From Termitomyces sp. T153 (lineage: Eukaryota; Basidiomycota; Agaricomycetes; Agaricales; Lyophyllaceae), in NCBI GenBank assembly GCA_018296165.2, contig JACKQL020000081.1, positions 62,001-126,000 of the forward strand: a DNA stretch of 64,000 nt. Direction: 5' to 3'. The notes under the pieces were generated by a model. It was not told the origin of the DNA, ran no database searches, and saw only the letters and a program-made list of their open reading frames with translations. This document shows, piece by piece, positions 1 through 10,095 of the stretch. The first letter of the stretch is position 1. Every line of letters starts with the position of its first letter. The position numbers were made by a program, and so were the translations under genes.

Positions 1-365
1 ACCACCTTCCACTCATCTCCTTTGATGTGCACATTGTTCTACCAATGGACATCCAACTTGGTGAAATAGCTTGCACCTTGAAGGTTGTTGACTTCAGAAA
101 TGAGTGGTTAGAGATAGCAATTCTTTACAGTCATCACATTCAAGACTTGATAATCCTAAACCAGATGAAAAGACCCATCCTTCTTCTTAATGAAAAAGAC
201 TAGTGAGGCCATTGGGGGCTTAGAGAGTTGTATCTGTCCAGAGCTAAGATTCTCCTGTTGAAGCCTGTCCAGCTCATCCTGCTCACAGGGCACAAGTGGA
301 CAGACTTTGCAGCTAAAGAATTCTGCATCAGGTATCAGCTCAATTGCATGATCCACTTGACACAG
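1..365 (-). pseudogene. Reverse transcriptase start of element B'
   Basis: The minus strand encodes the N-terminal landmark of a Ty3/gypsy reverse transcriptase: a DHAIEL segment followed by MASLVFFIKKKDGSFHLV, which corresponds to the usual SPVFFVKKKDGSLR motif. The reading frame is open to about position 156 and the coding similarity continues, broken, towards the window edge. The enzyme would copy element RNA into cDNA inside virus-like particles. The catalytic YXDD region lies outside the window, and the copy is clearly dead because protease and linker next to it are inverted. Confidence 0.8.
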
Positions 366-1455
366 ATTATATACAACAACATTGGCTCACCACATGCCTC
401 CTCTCTCATCCTATTCCCATGTACAATATTGATGGCATGCTCAATGAAGCTGGCTTTATTCATTCAGTGGTGGACCTGGGTCTTTGTTATAAGGACTACA
501 AGCCACACTAGTTTAGGAAAGCAAGACATGATCTTGGAGTTCACCTGGTTACATGAACATAACCCCAAGGTTAACTGGACTCAGAGCAAGATGAAGATGA
601 GTTGCTGTCCTCAGCATTGCATGACTTGTGCTGAAGAAGCCTGCAAGGAGCACAGAGCAAAGGTACACAAGCATGCTGTCATGCACACCTATCATGCCAG
701 GCATCTTCTTTATGCTGATCTAAACCTTCTAGATCCCCCCTCTGGCATTTTTCTCATAAAGAGGTTCTCTACAAGGATGTCTGAGGTGTTGAGTGTGAAC
801 CTCAGTAGGAAGACAAATGGGAAGGAGAATATGCCAGTGCTCTGTACTCTGAGTTGTCAGACAAAACCATTGAGGTAGGTGATAGGATCTATGCTATGAC
901 TCTCTGCCCCTCCCTCTAAAGTGGCAGAGATCTGAGCCAGTCAAACCACTTCTCAACATCTGGCTGAGGCATTTGCAGCATATTCTCAGCCCAAGCATGT
1001 CAGGGGACTTCCACTTCTGACCTCCACAACTCATTCCAGTGACTTTGCAGCTTGTTTGATGTCTCTGGGGCTTGTTCCAGAACCCTGAAGATCTCTAGAG
1101 AACTACATCTCTGTATTACCTCACCAATCATTGTCCTAGGGTTAGGATTAGCTTTGGCCTGCTGTACAGTAGTTCTCATGCATCTGCTGTCTGCTGATGT
1201 GCCATGCTAAGCAGTGGGGATCTTTAGACTTGTTCTCTTTGGATTCTTCTCTGCTAGGTGATTAGTTACTGATTGTACCATCATTTACTCTGCTAATATA
1301 CTTTGAATTCTCCTCTGCTAGCTGTGTGACTCTGATCTGCTGCCCCAGAGATTGCCCTTACAAAGCACTTTTGTAGCATGATTCCTGATCACTTCCACAA
1401 TTTTGAGGACATATTCTCTAAGGCATTATTTGATTCACTTTCAGAGTGCACACAT
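366..1455 (+). pseudogene. Inverted protease-to-linker segment inside B'
   Basis: This block encodes on the plus strand what its two neighbours encode on the minus strand. It begins with the protease interior (a TDYxQQH-like start, then LGKQDMILEFTWLHEH and VNWTQSKMKMSCCPQHCMTCAEEA) and ends with the linker FEDIFSKALFDSLSEC. In the intact copy at 46,500-47,265 these lie between LLDSGATGLFLN and QWDHAIEL, and both of those flanks are still present here on the minus strand. A clean inversion of about 1.1 kb explains the arrangement. The block is interrupted by a solo LTR at 998-1,362. Confidence 0.8.
998..1362 (+). repeat. Solo LTR (family A/C) with 5-bp target duplication
   Basis: The LTR starts TGTCAGGGGAC and ends CCCTTACA, 365 bp, with the standard TG...CA termini. 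It is flanked on both sides by AAGCA (993-997 and 1,363-1,367), the 5-bp target-site duplication expected of a Ty3/gypsy integrase. The interrupted linker coding sequence resumes directly after it (SQPK before, KHFCSMIPDH after). Inside, AGACTTGTTCT at 1,226-1,236 is the predicted transcript start used in self-priming. The internal part of the element has been lost by LTR-LTR recombination. Confidence 0.92.
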
Positions 1456-2880
1456 TGAAGAAACCTGTTGCCCCACTGTCAAGGAGGACAACCACACTTT
1501 GAGTTTGCTGGATGTCCATTGTCCCAATTTCGACCTGTAGTCTCAAGGAGTTTGTGAAAGGGGTGGAAGCAAAAATGTAATGACAGAGGAGACAGCATCT
1601 CCATGCAGGAATCTGGAGGCATGGGTTAGGAGGTGTATTCCCAGCTGAGACTCTAGCTGGAGGGGGGGTTTGTACATCTAAGCAGGGGCTTATTGTTTTG
1701 CATGTAGTATCAAGAGCAGCAACTTGATTCTATGAATATAGAAGTGAGATGATTAGCACTAGGAAATAGGGGCATACATGTCATCTGTTGCCTACTCAAA
1801 AATACTCCTCTGATTCTATGGGTGCAACTTCTAAAACATTAGCCACCTTGGTGGAGGGGGCAGTGATAGGCATGTTGGAAGAGGTGGCTTCTGCTATGTT
1901 CTGGGCTACCAGTATTTGGACAAGCAGTTCTTCTTGGTCCAATGCAGAGGTGGCACACTTCCTGCACTTGAGCATAGTAATAGGCAAAGTGGCCAGCCTT
2001 TTTGCAGCATCAACACAATAGAAGAATAGAGGATTGCTGTTAGGAGGTGTCAACATCCATAAGGACTCTTTGAAGTAGGAAACACATAAGGGCTGGTAGA
2101 GAGGCATGGAAAAGAGTGACATGAGATGGAATGGAAAGGGTTGTACTTGGGTGAGGCCACTGGAGCATGCATGAAAGGGGATACTCAGGTGGCAAACTCA
2201 TTGTAAGGAAGAAAGCATATGAGGTGGCTATATGGTGCTGGATCCATTGCAGCTCACACTGCAGCTCCATTAACTGCTACTGCTTACATGCTACCTTGTA
2301 CCAAGTATTAACATGCTCATTGTCAAGGTGTCCTCAGCCATACTATTGATATGATTCATGAGAGAGGAGTGGAGTCCATCACAGAAAGTTAGGTAAAGCT
2401 GTAGACCATCTGGATATCCAGCCCTGCTTGACTAAGGCATAGAATGAGTCAATGTACTTGTCTAATGACTGCTTCTCTTGATCATACTGGTTTCAATCTT
2501 GAAGGGAAAGAGCTGCAGTCTTGGCAGGGTTGAGGAAAAAAACACAGCTCAGAACTCCTTAAATTCCATCCAGCTGGAGAAACTCTTGACTCCTCTGAGG
2601 TGCTGGAAGATGTGTAATGCATAGGTTGAAGATTAGCTGGCCTTCATGTAGGAGAGGACCCAAGCAGTTTTCAGGGCATTGGAAGTAAAAGCTTCACTAC
2701 TCAGCTGGATATAGGTGATGCAGAATTCGAGAAAATGTTTCCCAACTTTATAGTATACATTGAATATATTAGGGAGCACAGAGTGAGGGAGTTTGGAGTG
2801 GGAGGCTGAAAGCTCCAAGCTAGGTGCAGAAGAGAACCTTCCTGCAGCTGCTGGAGGTCCAGGGGGAGGAGTAAGAGCAA
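1456..2880 (-). pseudogene. Gag and protease start of element B'
   Basis: The minus strand holds the first residues of the protease (LDSGATGFF near 1,460-1,490), then the gag C-terminus. A decayed zinc-knuckle region sits near 2,010 with downstream DQEELLVQILVAQ, which matches the QEELLIQLLT segment in the copy at 47,700. Further upstream gag matches 48,000-48,600. Frames are broken by several stops. Gag would form the particle shell and package RNA; this copy is only a remnant. Confidence 0.7.
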
Positions 2881-3315
2881 GAGGAAAGCATGCTAGGAGG
2901 GCCTAATACTCAATAACAACCAAATTAGGAGTCCAATTAAACAGTGGAAATCTATTGTAAATAGCCTCCATCTCTAAACTCCTGTCATGTGACCACATAC
3001 AAATATAGCCAAACAATAGCCCTTGGTTAAGTACTTGTGGCAAGAAAATGGGAGGTCTATAATGAGTAGCAAACTCAGAATCAAGGAAAAATCTAGGGGT
3101 CTGGCAACTATAGTTTCCTGACAATAATGAATACTACACTTGGAGTAGTGATAATGAAGGACTGTTTGTTCTTATGGAAATTCTTAAAGGTAGATTTTGG
3201 GTGCAAGAACCTGCTAATGTATGTGGGAGAAATGGATTATAACATCAGAACAAGCCATGTACTAGTCTGTACTTTCTACATAAGACAAGTAATATTTCCT
3301 CGCTTGGGTAGGTGT
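2881..3315. other. Repeat-derived spacer, possible LTR remnant
   Basis: No coding frame is supported here. A stretch ending TTTCCTGACA at 3,123 looks like the terminus of a reverse-oriented LTR, and 3,010-3,095 resembles by eye the sequence at about 62,760-62,830 next to element D. I could not find a matching left end or target duplication, so the LTR assignment is weak. Confidence 0.35.
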
Positions 3316-3683
3316 TGTTTGGAGACTTTCATTTCTGACCTCTGTAGCTTGTTCTAGTGCCTCCACAGCTTGCTCAATGTCTCCAGGGCTTGTTCCAGAC
3401 CCCTGGAGATCTCTAGAGACCTATGGGACTTTCAGTATTACCTCATCAATCACTTTCCTAGGGCTAGGGCTAGCTCCAGCTTTCTGTACAGCTGTTCCCA
3501 CACCTCTGTTGCCTGCTGATGTGCTGCACTGAGCAGCAAGAATCCTTAGACTTGTTCCCTTTGGATTCCTCTCTGCTAGGTGATTATTTACTGTTGTATC
3601 ATTGTCTACTTTGCTAATATACTTTGGATTCCCCTCTGCTAGCTGCATGACTCAGAGCTGCCATCTTGGAGGTCACCTTTACA
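3316..3683 (+). repeat. 5' LTR of element A
   Basis: This 368-bp LTR runs from TGTTTGGAGAC to CCTTTACA and aligns along its length with the solo LTR at 998-1,362. AGACTTGTTC at 3,548-3,557 marks the predicted RNA start. No target duplication can be checked because the 3' LTR is lost. Confidence 0.85.
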
Positions 3684-3685
3684 GC

Positions 3686-3696
3686 AGAACAAGTCT
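3686..3696 (+). promoter_or_regulatory. Putative self-priming primer-binding site of element A
   Basis: AGAACAAGTCT lies two bases (GC) inside the LTR end. It is complementary to AGACTTGTTC in the LTR at 3,548-3,557 (10 of 11 positions). No tRNA-type TGG primer site abuts the LTR. The arrangement is that of Tf1-like elements, where the 5' end of the RNA folds back to prime minus-strand DNA. Confidence 0.7.
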
Positions 3697-3789
3697 CCTA
3701 AAACTGGTCTGGAAGCCCCTTATAGCTGCAAGGAACCTCTGAGCCTCTATTTGTTGTTTCTCTACTAGAATTAAGCACCACAAAGTTTT

Positions 3790-4990
3790 ATGTCTTAGCT
3801 CACCAACCTGGACACTCCCATGAAAGCTCTGGCTCCACAGGACAAAGCCTGGACCTGCCTGCTACACTTAAAAAACCAGGTGTAACTCACACAATCATCT
3901 CTTACCCACCATATAACTGAACTCTCCACCCTCTATCAAACCACAGATCTTATCTCCCAATCACTCCAGATGCTGCTTGAGCACCTACTCCCTATCTCCA
4001 CACCTCTCCCAGTTGCAAAACTAATCCTGACCACTCCTGTATCTGCTTTTGCAGCTCTGGTAACCCTAAGACTATAAACTTTGTGCCCTGCACTTTCAGA
4101 TGCATACAATGGTGCCTGTTCCAGCAGGGAATGTTTCCTCCAGTCCTATCTCACCTACATCCACCTCAAAAAGGGACACCTTTGACTCTGACATACTGAA
4201 GATAGCCTAGGTACTATTATACATAAAGACTGGATGTGCCTCCACCTATGCATTGCAAGTTTTTCATCACTCCAGAGGTGTTGGGAGTTTCCTAGACTGG
4301 GCTGCTTTTGAAAAGGACTTCCAGTCAGAGCTTTTCCTACTTGACTCTGCTAAAACTGCTGCCTTGATGCTATGCAACAGGGGAGCAATATGGGTAAGGG
4401 AAGCAAACACTAAATGAGTATATTGACTCCTTCTGAGCACTGGTTAAGCAAGCCACCTACTCTAATGGTCTTCAACTATGCCTCACTTTCTGAGATGGCC
4501 TGCACCTCACATTGGTAGAATGCATCAACAACCTCATAGAGGGCCACCCAGACAATGAGAAGATTGCTTTATAATATGAGGTAGCCTAAGATTAGTGGCA
4601 ACTCATGGAGATTCAATGGGAGCTTTATCACATGCACTTCATGCAGTGCCCTGCACTGGTCACCAGCCTCTGGTATTCTGTACCTGCTCACCCAATGCCT
4701 GCCCCTACTCCAGCCATTCTTGCACCACACTCTTTGCCACCAGGCATCCCCATGGATGTGAATGCAGCCTGATAGCTCTACACCATGCCATTACTGTGTT
4801 GGAGATGCAGGAAGCCCAGGCATTTTGCATGACACTGCCCTTTGGGTCTGGAGGTATGCTACTTCTCTACAGTGGAGCAGGAGGAACTCCTTCTGCAACT
4901 GTTGGCCATAAAGGATGCTGCCAGAGCTCCATTGCCAGATGAGTTGACACTAGAGTCAACTATAAAGGAGATTAGCACTTGCACATTATC
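3790..4990 (+). pseudogene. Gag of element A
   Basis: Translation starts at ATG 3,790 (M S stop L T N...), aligned to the MSQLADPDTL start of the copy at 16,248. The third codon is now TAG where that copy has CAG. A CCHC zinc knuckle is recognisable at 4,797-4,838 (CWRCRKPRHFA-HC), with TGA in place of one residue. Downstream EELLLQLLAIKDAARA matches the other copies. Gag would coat and package the element RNA; several nonsense codons rule out function. Confidence 0.75.
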
Positions 4991-5226
4991 CCTGAAACTA
5001 AAGAAGGATTTTTAGTTGAGCAATGGATGAGGTGTACACCTCTGTTGCCAAGTACCAACAGGTTCTCATGTCTGTCAATAGAAAATAAAATTGCTTTTTT
5101 CAATGCCCCTCATTTTAAGACAGAAGAACCTCAATGTCCCCCTTCAGATGTACAAATACTAACTCTGGAGCCCCAACTGAGTCCCCCAATGCCAGCTAGG
5201 ATCTGCCAGCACTGCCCCAACAGTAT

Positions 5227-5640
5227 GTGCTGGCTTTAAGCCCATCTGCTAACTCCCTGCACCTCAATGTGGAAATTGAGACCATGGACACCCAGCAAAC
5301 TTGTGGAGTTGCTGCCTTCCTGTATAGCAGAGCAACAGGGCTTTTTTCAGACTCAGAGTTTGTGAAGCACCATGCTCCGACTATGCAGCCACTCCTCCAG
5401 CCCATTTTGGTGTTTAACATTGACAGAACATTCAACAAGGCTGGTGCCATCAGCTCTGTAATTGACCTTGTTCTCCACTACCAGAATCATACCCAATGTG
5501 CAGTCTTTGCTATCACCAGTCTAGGCAAGCAAGAAATGATTCTTGGTTTCACCTGGCTGTAGGAGCATAACTCCAAAGTGGACTGGGCTGGGGCAAAGTA
5601 TCAATGAGCAGATGCCTCAGAAGTGCTCCACCTGCACCAT
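5227..5640 (+). pseudogene. Aspartic protease of element A, catalytic Asp lost
   Basis: The frame encodes an AFLYSRATGLFSDSEFVK segment, which corresponds to ALLDSGATGLF in the copy at 47,240. The catalytic aspartate is Tyr here and the following glycine is Arg. ISSVIDLVLHYQNHTQCAVF and SLGKQEMILGFTWL follow, as in the other copies, before a stop at 5,560. The protease would cleave Gag-Pol during particle maturation but could not act with this site. Confidence 0.78.
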
Positions 5641-5999
5641 GGAGGTCAAGCAAGAATGCCAGGCTCAGGTCCAAGAATGTGCAGCTATCTAAGCATGCTA
5701 TGCAGGCCCTTTTCTCTTTGCAGACCTAAACCTTCTGGACCCCCTGCTCCTGCTATTCCTCTGTAGGGAGGCCCTCTACAGGGACAATGGAAGTGGTGGC
5801 AGAGTCCTGGAGGAGGAATGCAGAGAAGAGTGGGGAGGCATCTATAACTCAGAGCTCTCAAACAAAGTAGTAGAGGTGAGGGACTGGATTTATGCCACTA
5901 TCTTACCTTTGCTGCTCTCCATCATGGAGATTCAGGCTAGCCAGACTACATTCCAGAAACTGGCCCAGGCATTTGCTGCTAACTCCACACCCTAGGAGT

Positions 6000-7370
6000 T
6001 CTGGGACATTGTACCTTCCTACCTCTATGCATTTAAGAATGTGTTCTTCAAGGCCTTGTTTGACTTGCTTCCAGAGCACAAGCAGTGGGACCACACCATT
6101 GAATTACTGTCCAACTCTGTACCCTCCAGCTATAAGGTCTACCTGCTAGTGCCCAAGGAGCAGGACAAACTCAATGCCTTCTTGCAAGAGAATCTGGACT
6201 CTAGTTGCATACATCCCTCTAAATCTCTAATGGCTTCTCCAGTCTTCTTCACTAAGAAGAAAGACAGCTTGCTTTGACTGGTTCAGGATTACCAGGTTCT
6301 TAATGTCATGACTATGAAGAACTATTACCCCCTCCCCCTTATCTCTGAGCTTATCAATAATCTCTGGAGTGCATAGTACTTCACTAAACTGGATTTCTGG
6401 TGAGGCTACAACAACATGCATATCTAGGAGGGAGACAAATAGAAGGCCACCTTCTAGACCAACCAGAGACTGTTCAAACCTCTTGTTATATTTTTTGAGC
6501 TTATTGATAGCCTGGCCACCTTCCAGACAATGATGAACAATATCTTCTGAGACCTCATTACCAAAGGCATAGTGTGTGTATATCTTGATGACATTCTCAT
6601 CTACACCAAAATGCTGGAGAAGCACTGCTGAATCATGTGCCTTGTCTTGGAATGCCTCTGCCAACACTAGCTCTACTGCAAACCAGAGAAGTGCAAGTTT
6701 GAGCAGACTTAGATCAAGTATTTTGGCCTGATCATCTTATATAGAGCCACAGAGATGGATCCAATAAAGGTAGCAGGCATTGTGGAGTGGCTAGAGCCCA
6801 AGAACAAGAAGGGGGTGCAGGCATTCCTAGGCTTTGCAAACTTCTACTGGAGGTTCATCCAGGACTTCTCATACCATGCCTGCTCATTGTTTGACCTCAC
6901 TAGGAAGGATGTTGCATGGAGTTGGGAGCCTTGGGAGCAGATAGCCTTTGATACTTTTCAACATGCCATTACCTCCAGACCTGTTCTCCTCTTCCTGAAT
7001 AACAGCTCCTCCTTCTAAGTAGAAGCTGACAGCTCTGACTTTGCCACCAGAGCAGTTCTTTTGCAACAATTCCTAGAAGATGGAAAGCAGCATCTAGTGG
7101 CCTTCTTACTCCAAGAGCCTGAATGCAGTAGAGTAGAACTACAAGATCTACAACAAAGAGATGTTGGTTATCATCCACTTCTTTGAGAAGTAGCAGCATT
7201 TCTTGGAGGCAGCATAAGTTTGAGGTCTGGATAGATCACAAGAACCTTGAGTACTTCTGGATGACTAAGAAGCTCAACTGCTAACAAGCTCAGGGGTCCT
7301 TCTATCTAGCCAACTTTGACTTTTCACTGCACCACAAGCCTGGCCAGAGTATGAAAAAACCAGATGCCCT
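6000..7370 (+). pseudogene. Reverse transcriptase and RNase H of element A
   Basis: The block opens with QWDHTIELL and MASPVFFTKKKD, continues through the palm with YLDD intact at 6,581-6,592, and passes into VQAFLGFANFYWRFIQDFS and the RNase H start FATRAVLLQQ. At least eight in-frame TAG or TGA codons interrupt it, clustered in 6,340-6,720. Of the three window copies in which the RT centre can be examined (A, B and C), this is the only one that keeps the YLDD motif, although it is nonsense-riddled. Confidence 0.82.
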
Positions 7371-8525
7371 GTCCTAGAGAGCAGACCACAGCACTGGAGG
7401 AGAGGACAATAGCAACATTGTGCTCCTCTGACCTGAACTGTTTGCAATATGGGCCATGGAAGGACTAGCTATTGAGGGAGCAGAGGTAGACATTCTCTGG
7501 GATATCTAGTAAGGCAACTGGGATGGTTAGTAGGACCAACTTGTTGCTTAGGTAGATTGGGTGCTAAAGTCAGGACATACCACAGGCACTAAAATGGTCC
7601 ACACAAACAAATGGGCCCTTTAGGATGATATTAAGCTCTGCCAGAGGATTGTAGAGCAACACCACAACTCCCAGATTGCTAAGCACTCTATACAATGAAA
7701 AATGCTAGAGCTAGTTTTGCAGAATTAATGGTGGCCTCAGATTTCCTGGTATATTGGGTCCTACATTAGTACATGTGATTTCTGCCTTCAGATTAAACTC
7801 CAGCACCACCTTCTCTTTGGACAGCTACACTCTTTACTCATCTCCACAGAGCAATGAAGTGTCACCTTAGTAGAATTCATTATTGAGCTCCCTAATGTCC
7901 ATGATTATAACACTATCATAGTAGTGATGGACCTGTATGACAAGTGAGCCCACTTCATTCTAACTCATACCACCTGCTCTGCCATGGGCATTGCAAACTT
8001 GTACTGGAGAAATATTGGGAAGCTCCATGGCCTCTCTGATGCCTATGTCTCCAACTGGGGAGCACAGTTTGTAGTGAACTTTACCAGGGAACTCTACTGA
8101 TTACTCAGCATGAAGCTCCACACTTACACTGCCTACCACTCACAGTCCAATGGCTAAACAAAGCACATAAACCAGGAATTGGAGCAGTACCTCCACTTCT
8201 TCTACAATGAGTGCCAGAATGATTGGAACAAACTCCTTCCCAATGCAGACTTCCAGTACAACAACAACATTCATGCATCCACCAAAGTCTCCTCCTTCTT
8301 CCTCAACACTGGATAGCACCCATGCATGGGTTTTGAACCTCATGCCTGGCCCTCAGAGAAAGAAGCAGTAAACAAGTCCATAGATCAGATGAAGAAGTCA
8401 TAAAAGGAGGCCTCAGTGGCTCTTGTGAAGGCAAAGAATGACATGGCACAATACTACAACTGCAGAAGGACCCCAGTGCCCAAATACCAGCTCAGAGATC
8501 AAGTCTATCTGAATGCCTCTGATAT
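7371..8525 (+). pseudogene. Integrase of element A, C-terminus missing
   Basis: Recognisable parts are the N-terminal zinc-binding region near 7,650 (IVEQHHNSQIAKHS), the core around 7,880-8,160 with GLSDAYVSNWGAQFVVNF and the NQELEQYLHFFYNE end of the DDE core, and the downstream VALVKAKNDMAQYYNCRRT segment ending in VYLNASDI. In sibling copies this continues into a chromodomain; here similarity ends near 8,525. Integrase would insert the cDNA. Multiple nonsense codons are present. Confidence 0.78.
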
Positions 8526-8623
8526 TACAACTACTGTATCAGTCTACAATTGTCACAATGGCCACAGTACCATATCACCAAAAAACAGTATGGATTGCAT
8601 ATTACTTATACTACAATTGCTAC

Positions 8624-9047
8624 TGTAAGGGCAACCAATCACACAGCTGGCAAAGGGAAATCCAAAGTCTATTCAGTACTGTACAGTGTCTACTGAGATA
8701 ACTACTCACCTGGCAAAGGGAAATCTAAAGAGAACAAGTCTGGGGATTCCCTAGGTCAGGTGTGATGCTTTAGAGGCTTCAGAAGCATAAGAGACAACTG
8801 TACAATATAACAGAGAAAAAAGACACAAATGATGTGTCAGCAATTGGTCAGCAGTTACATAAGCCAGTGGCAGTGTCAAAGGGGCCACACTTGTTTGAAT
8901 TATTGACAGAGAACCAGTGCAGCATGAGGGCTGAAACTAGGACCAATAAATAGGGAAAAAGAAGGAAAATAAAGGAAAACTATAATAGAGCAAATCTGAC
9001 AAGAAAAGGAGAAGGAGAAGGGGAAACAAGTGAGATGTCCCCTGACA
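8624..9047 (-). repeat. Solo LTR, family B, with target duplication GCTAC
   Basis: On the plus strand it runs from TGTAAGGGCAACC to CCCCTGACA, 424 bp, so it is oriented opposite to element A. GCTAC precedes it (8,619-8,623) and follows it (9,048-9,052). It aligns throughout with the two LTRs of element B. AGAACAAGTCT at 8,731-8,741 is the self-priming complement on this strand. It inserted about 100 bp beyond the broken end of element A. Confidence 0.93.
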
Positions 9048-9052
9048 GCTAC

Positions 9053-9750
9053 ATTATATACTTCTTTTCAGCTCTTTAGCTCTTTAAACAATAAGGAAAA
9101 CAATCAGCATCTTCATCAATGGATTTGAGGAGCATTTGAAGTCTGTCAATAACACCTCCTATGATGTGACCATTCACCACCTAGCTGCTTCCAACAACTT
9201 TCTATTCTTTTTATATATCAATGTAGCTAATTATGAAAGTTGTAAGAATGTTGTAAACAGTCTAATCAATTTGGCAATTGCTGCAATTTATGTTGGCCTC
9301 ATTTTTAACATTAGACATGCATTCAAGTTATTGCTAATGTATTGACTGAATATATAGGACAACTTATATATTTTTTTAGATATGCATGCAATAAGAAAGT
9401 TGATTGTTAAAAAGTAAGTTTTTGTATCAAAATCATGAAATATTGTCTGATTGTAATTAGTTTTCCCAACAAGTAGCAGTGACAATGATTAAGCCACTAT
9501 TGCTCTTGTTGCTACCATTACTTTTATTGCTTCTTAGAAAGTGTTTAATAAATTAAAATATATAAAAACTTACTCAGTACATTCATTGTAGTTAACAATT
9601 GTCCATGTTCTCCTTATCAATCACTGTCTGACTTGCTCTTCTAGAAACTGCTGCTGCCACACAATTAATATTTGAGCAGAGTAAATCTGGATTAATTGAA
9701 AACATTATGTTACCTTTACTCTTGTATGTAAATCCTCCCACTCTCTTGTT
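9053..9750. other. Repeat compartment, no gene seen
   Basis: This is AT-rich DNA without CG. Short open frames exist on both strands but none resembles a known protein or another segment of the window. Confidence 0.5.
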
Positions 9751-10095
9751 TAGACACTAAGACAATTGCTCTTCTCCTATTTACATCTAATGAACATAGT
9801 ATATCCAAGCCTAAAAAAGCTGTGGATATAATTTGTGCAACTATTTCAGAGCTCTCCTAAATGCAATTGACTCAGGCATTTTTGTTCAGGCAATGAAATA
9901 TCTCCTACACCTGTATATGATGTGAATGCTACAAATAAGCCTAATAAAATAGTAGGTGTAACATGTTGCAGAAATTTCCCAAATGTTATTAGTACAAGCA
10001 TTCTTATTTAGACACTGAGACATCTCCAACACCTCTGATAAAGATGCTATAAATAAGCCCAACAAAACTGTGAGTATAACAAGTACAACATGTTG
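9751..10095 (+). repeat. Imperfect tandem repeat, about 2.7 units of 123-135 bp
   Basis: Units begin near 9,752, 9,887 and 10,009 with (A/C)AGRCA(C)TRARA. They share downstream blocks such as GCTAYAAATAAGCCYAAYAAAAY and RTTCTTATTTAGACACTGAGACATC-like ends. The unit length and divergence suggest an old minisatellite rather than an active array. Confidence 0.55.

Larger units (their letters stand above)
1..2880 (-). mobile_element. Ty3/gypsy LTR retrotransposon copy B', partial and rearranged
   Basis: This is a decayed family-B element read on the minus strand and cut by the left edge of the window. Its order on the minus strand is gag (2,880 to about 1,456), then a reversed protease-linker block (about 1,455-366), then the start of reverse transcriptase (365-1). 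Each part can be matched by eye to the more complete copy at 43,141-50,561. The N-terminal part of gag and any 5' LTR are missing beyond about 2,880. CG dinucleotides are almost absent. The element cannot be functional. Confidence 0.85.
3316..8525 (+). mobile_element. Ty3/gypsy chromovirus-type element A, 3' truncated
   Basis: In order this element shows a 5' LTR (3,316-3,683), a self-priming site (3,686-3,696), gag, protease, reverse transcriptase with RNase H, and integrase up to the residues VYLNASDI near 8,525. Similarity then stops, so the chromodomain, polypurine tract and 3' LTR are missing. The coding region carries many in-frame TAG and TGA codons at places where the related copies have Gln, Trp or Arg. 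The element is immobile. Confidence 0.88.

Noticed and set aside
228..878. 216-codon plus-strand open frame taken as a gene
   Set aside because: Its first third is the reverse of RT coding sequence; the rest is the inverted protease segment of element B'.
3124..3315. Possible 5-bp target duplication (ATAAT) for the LTR-like end at 3,123
   Set aside because: No matching ATAAT or convincing LTR start was found upstream, so the solo-LTR call is not supported.
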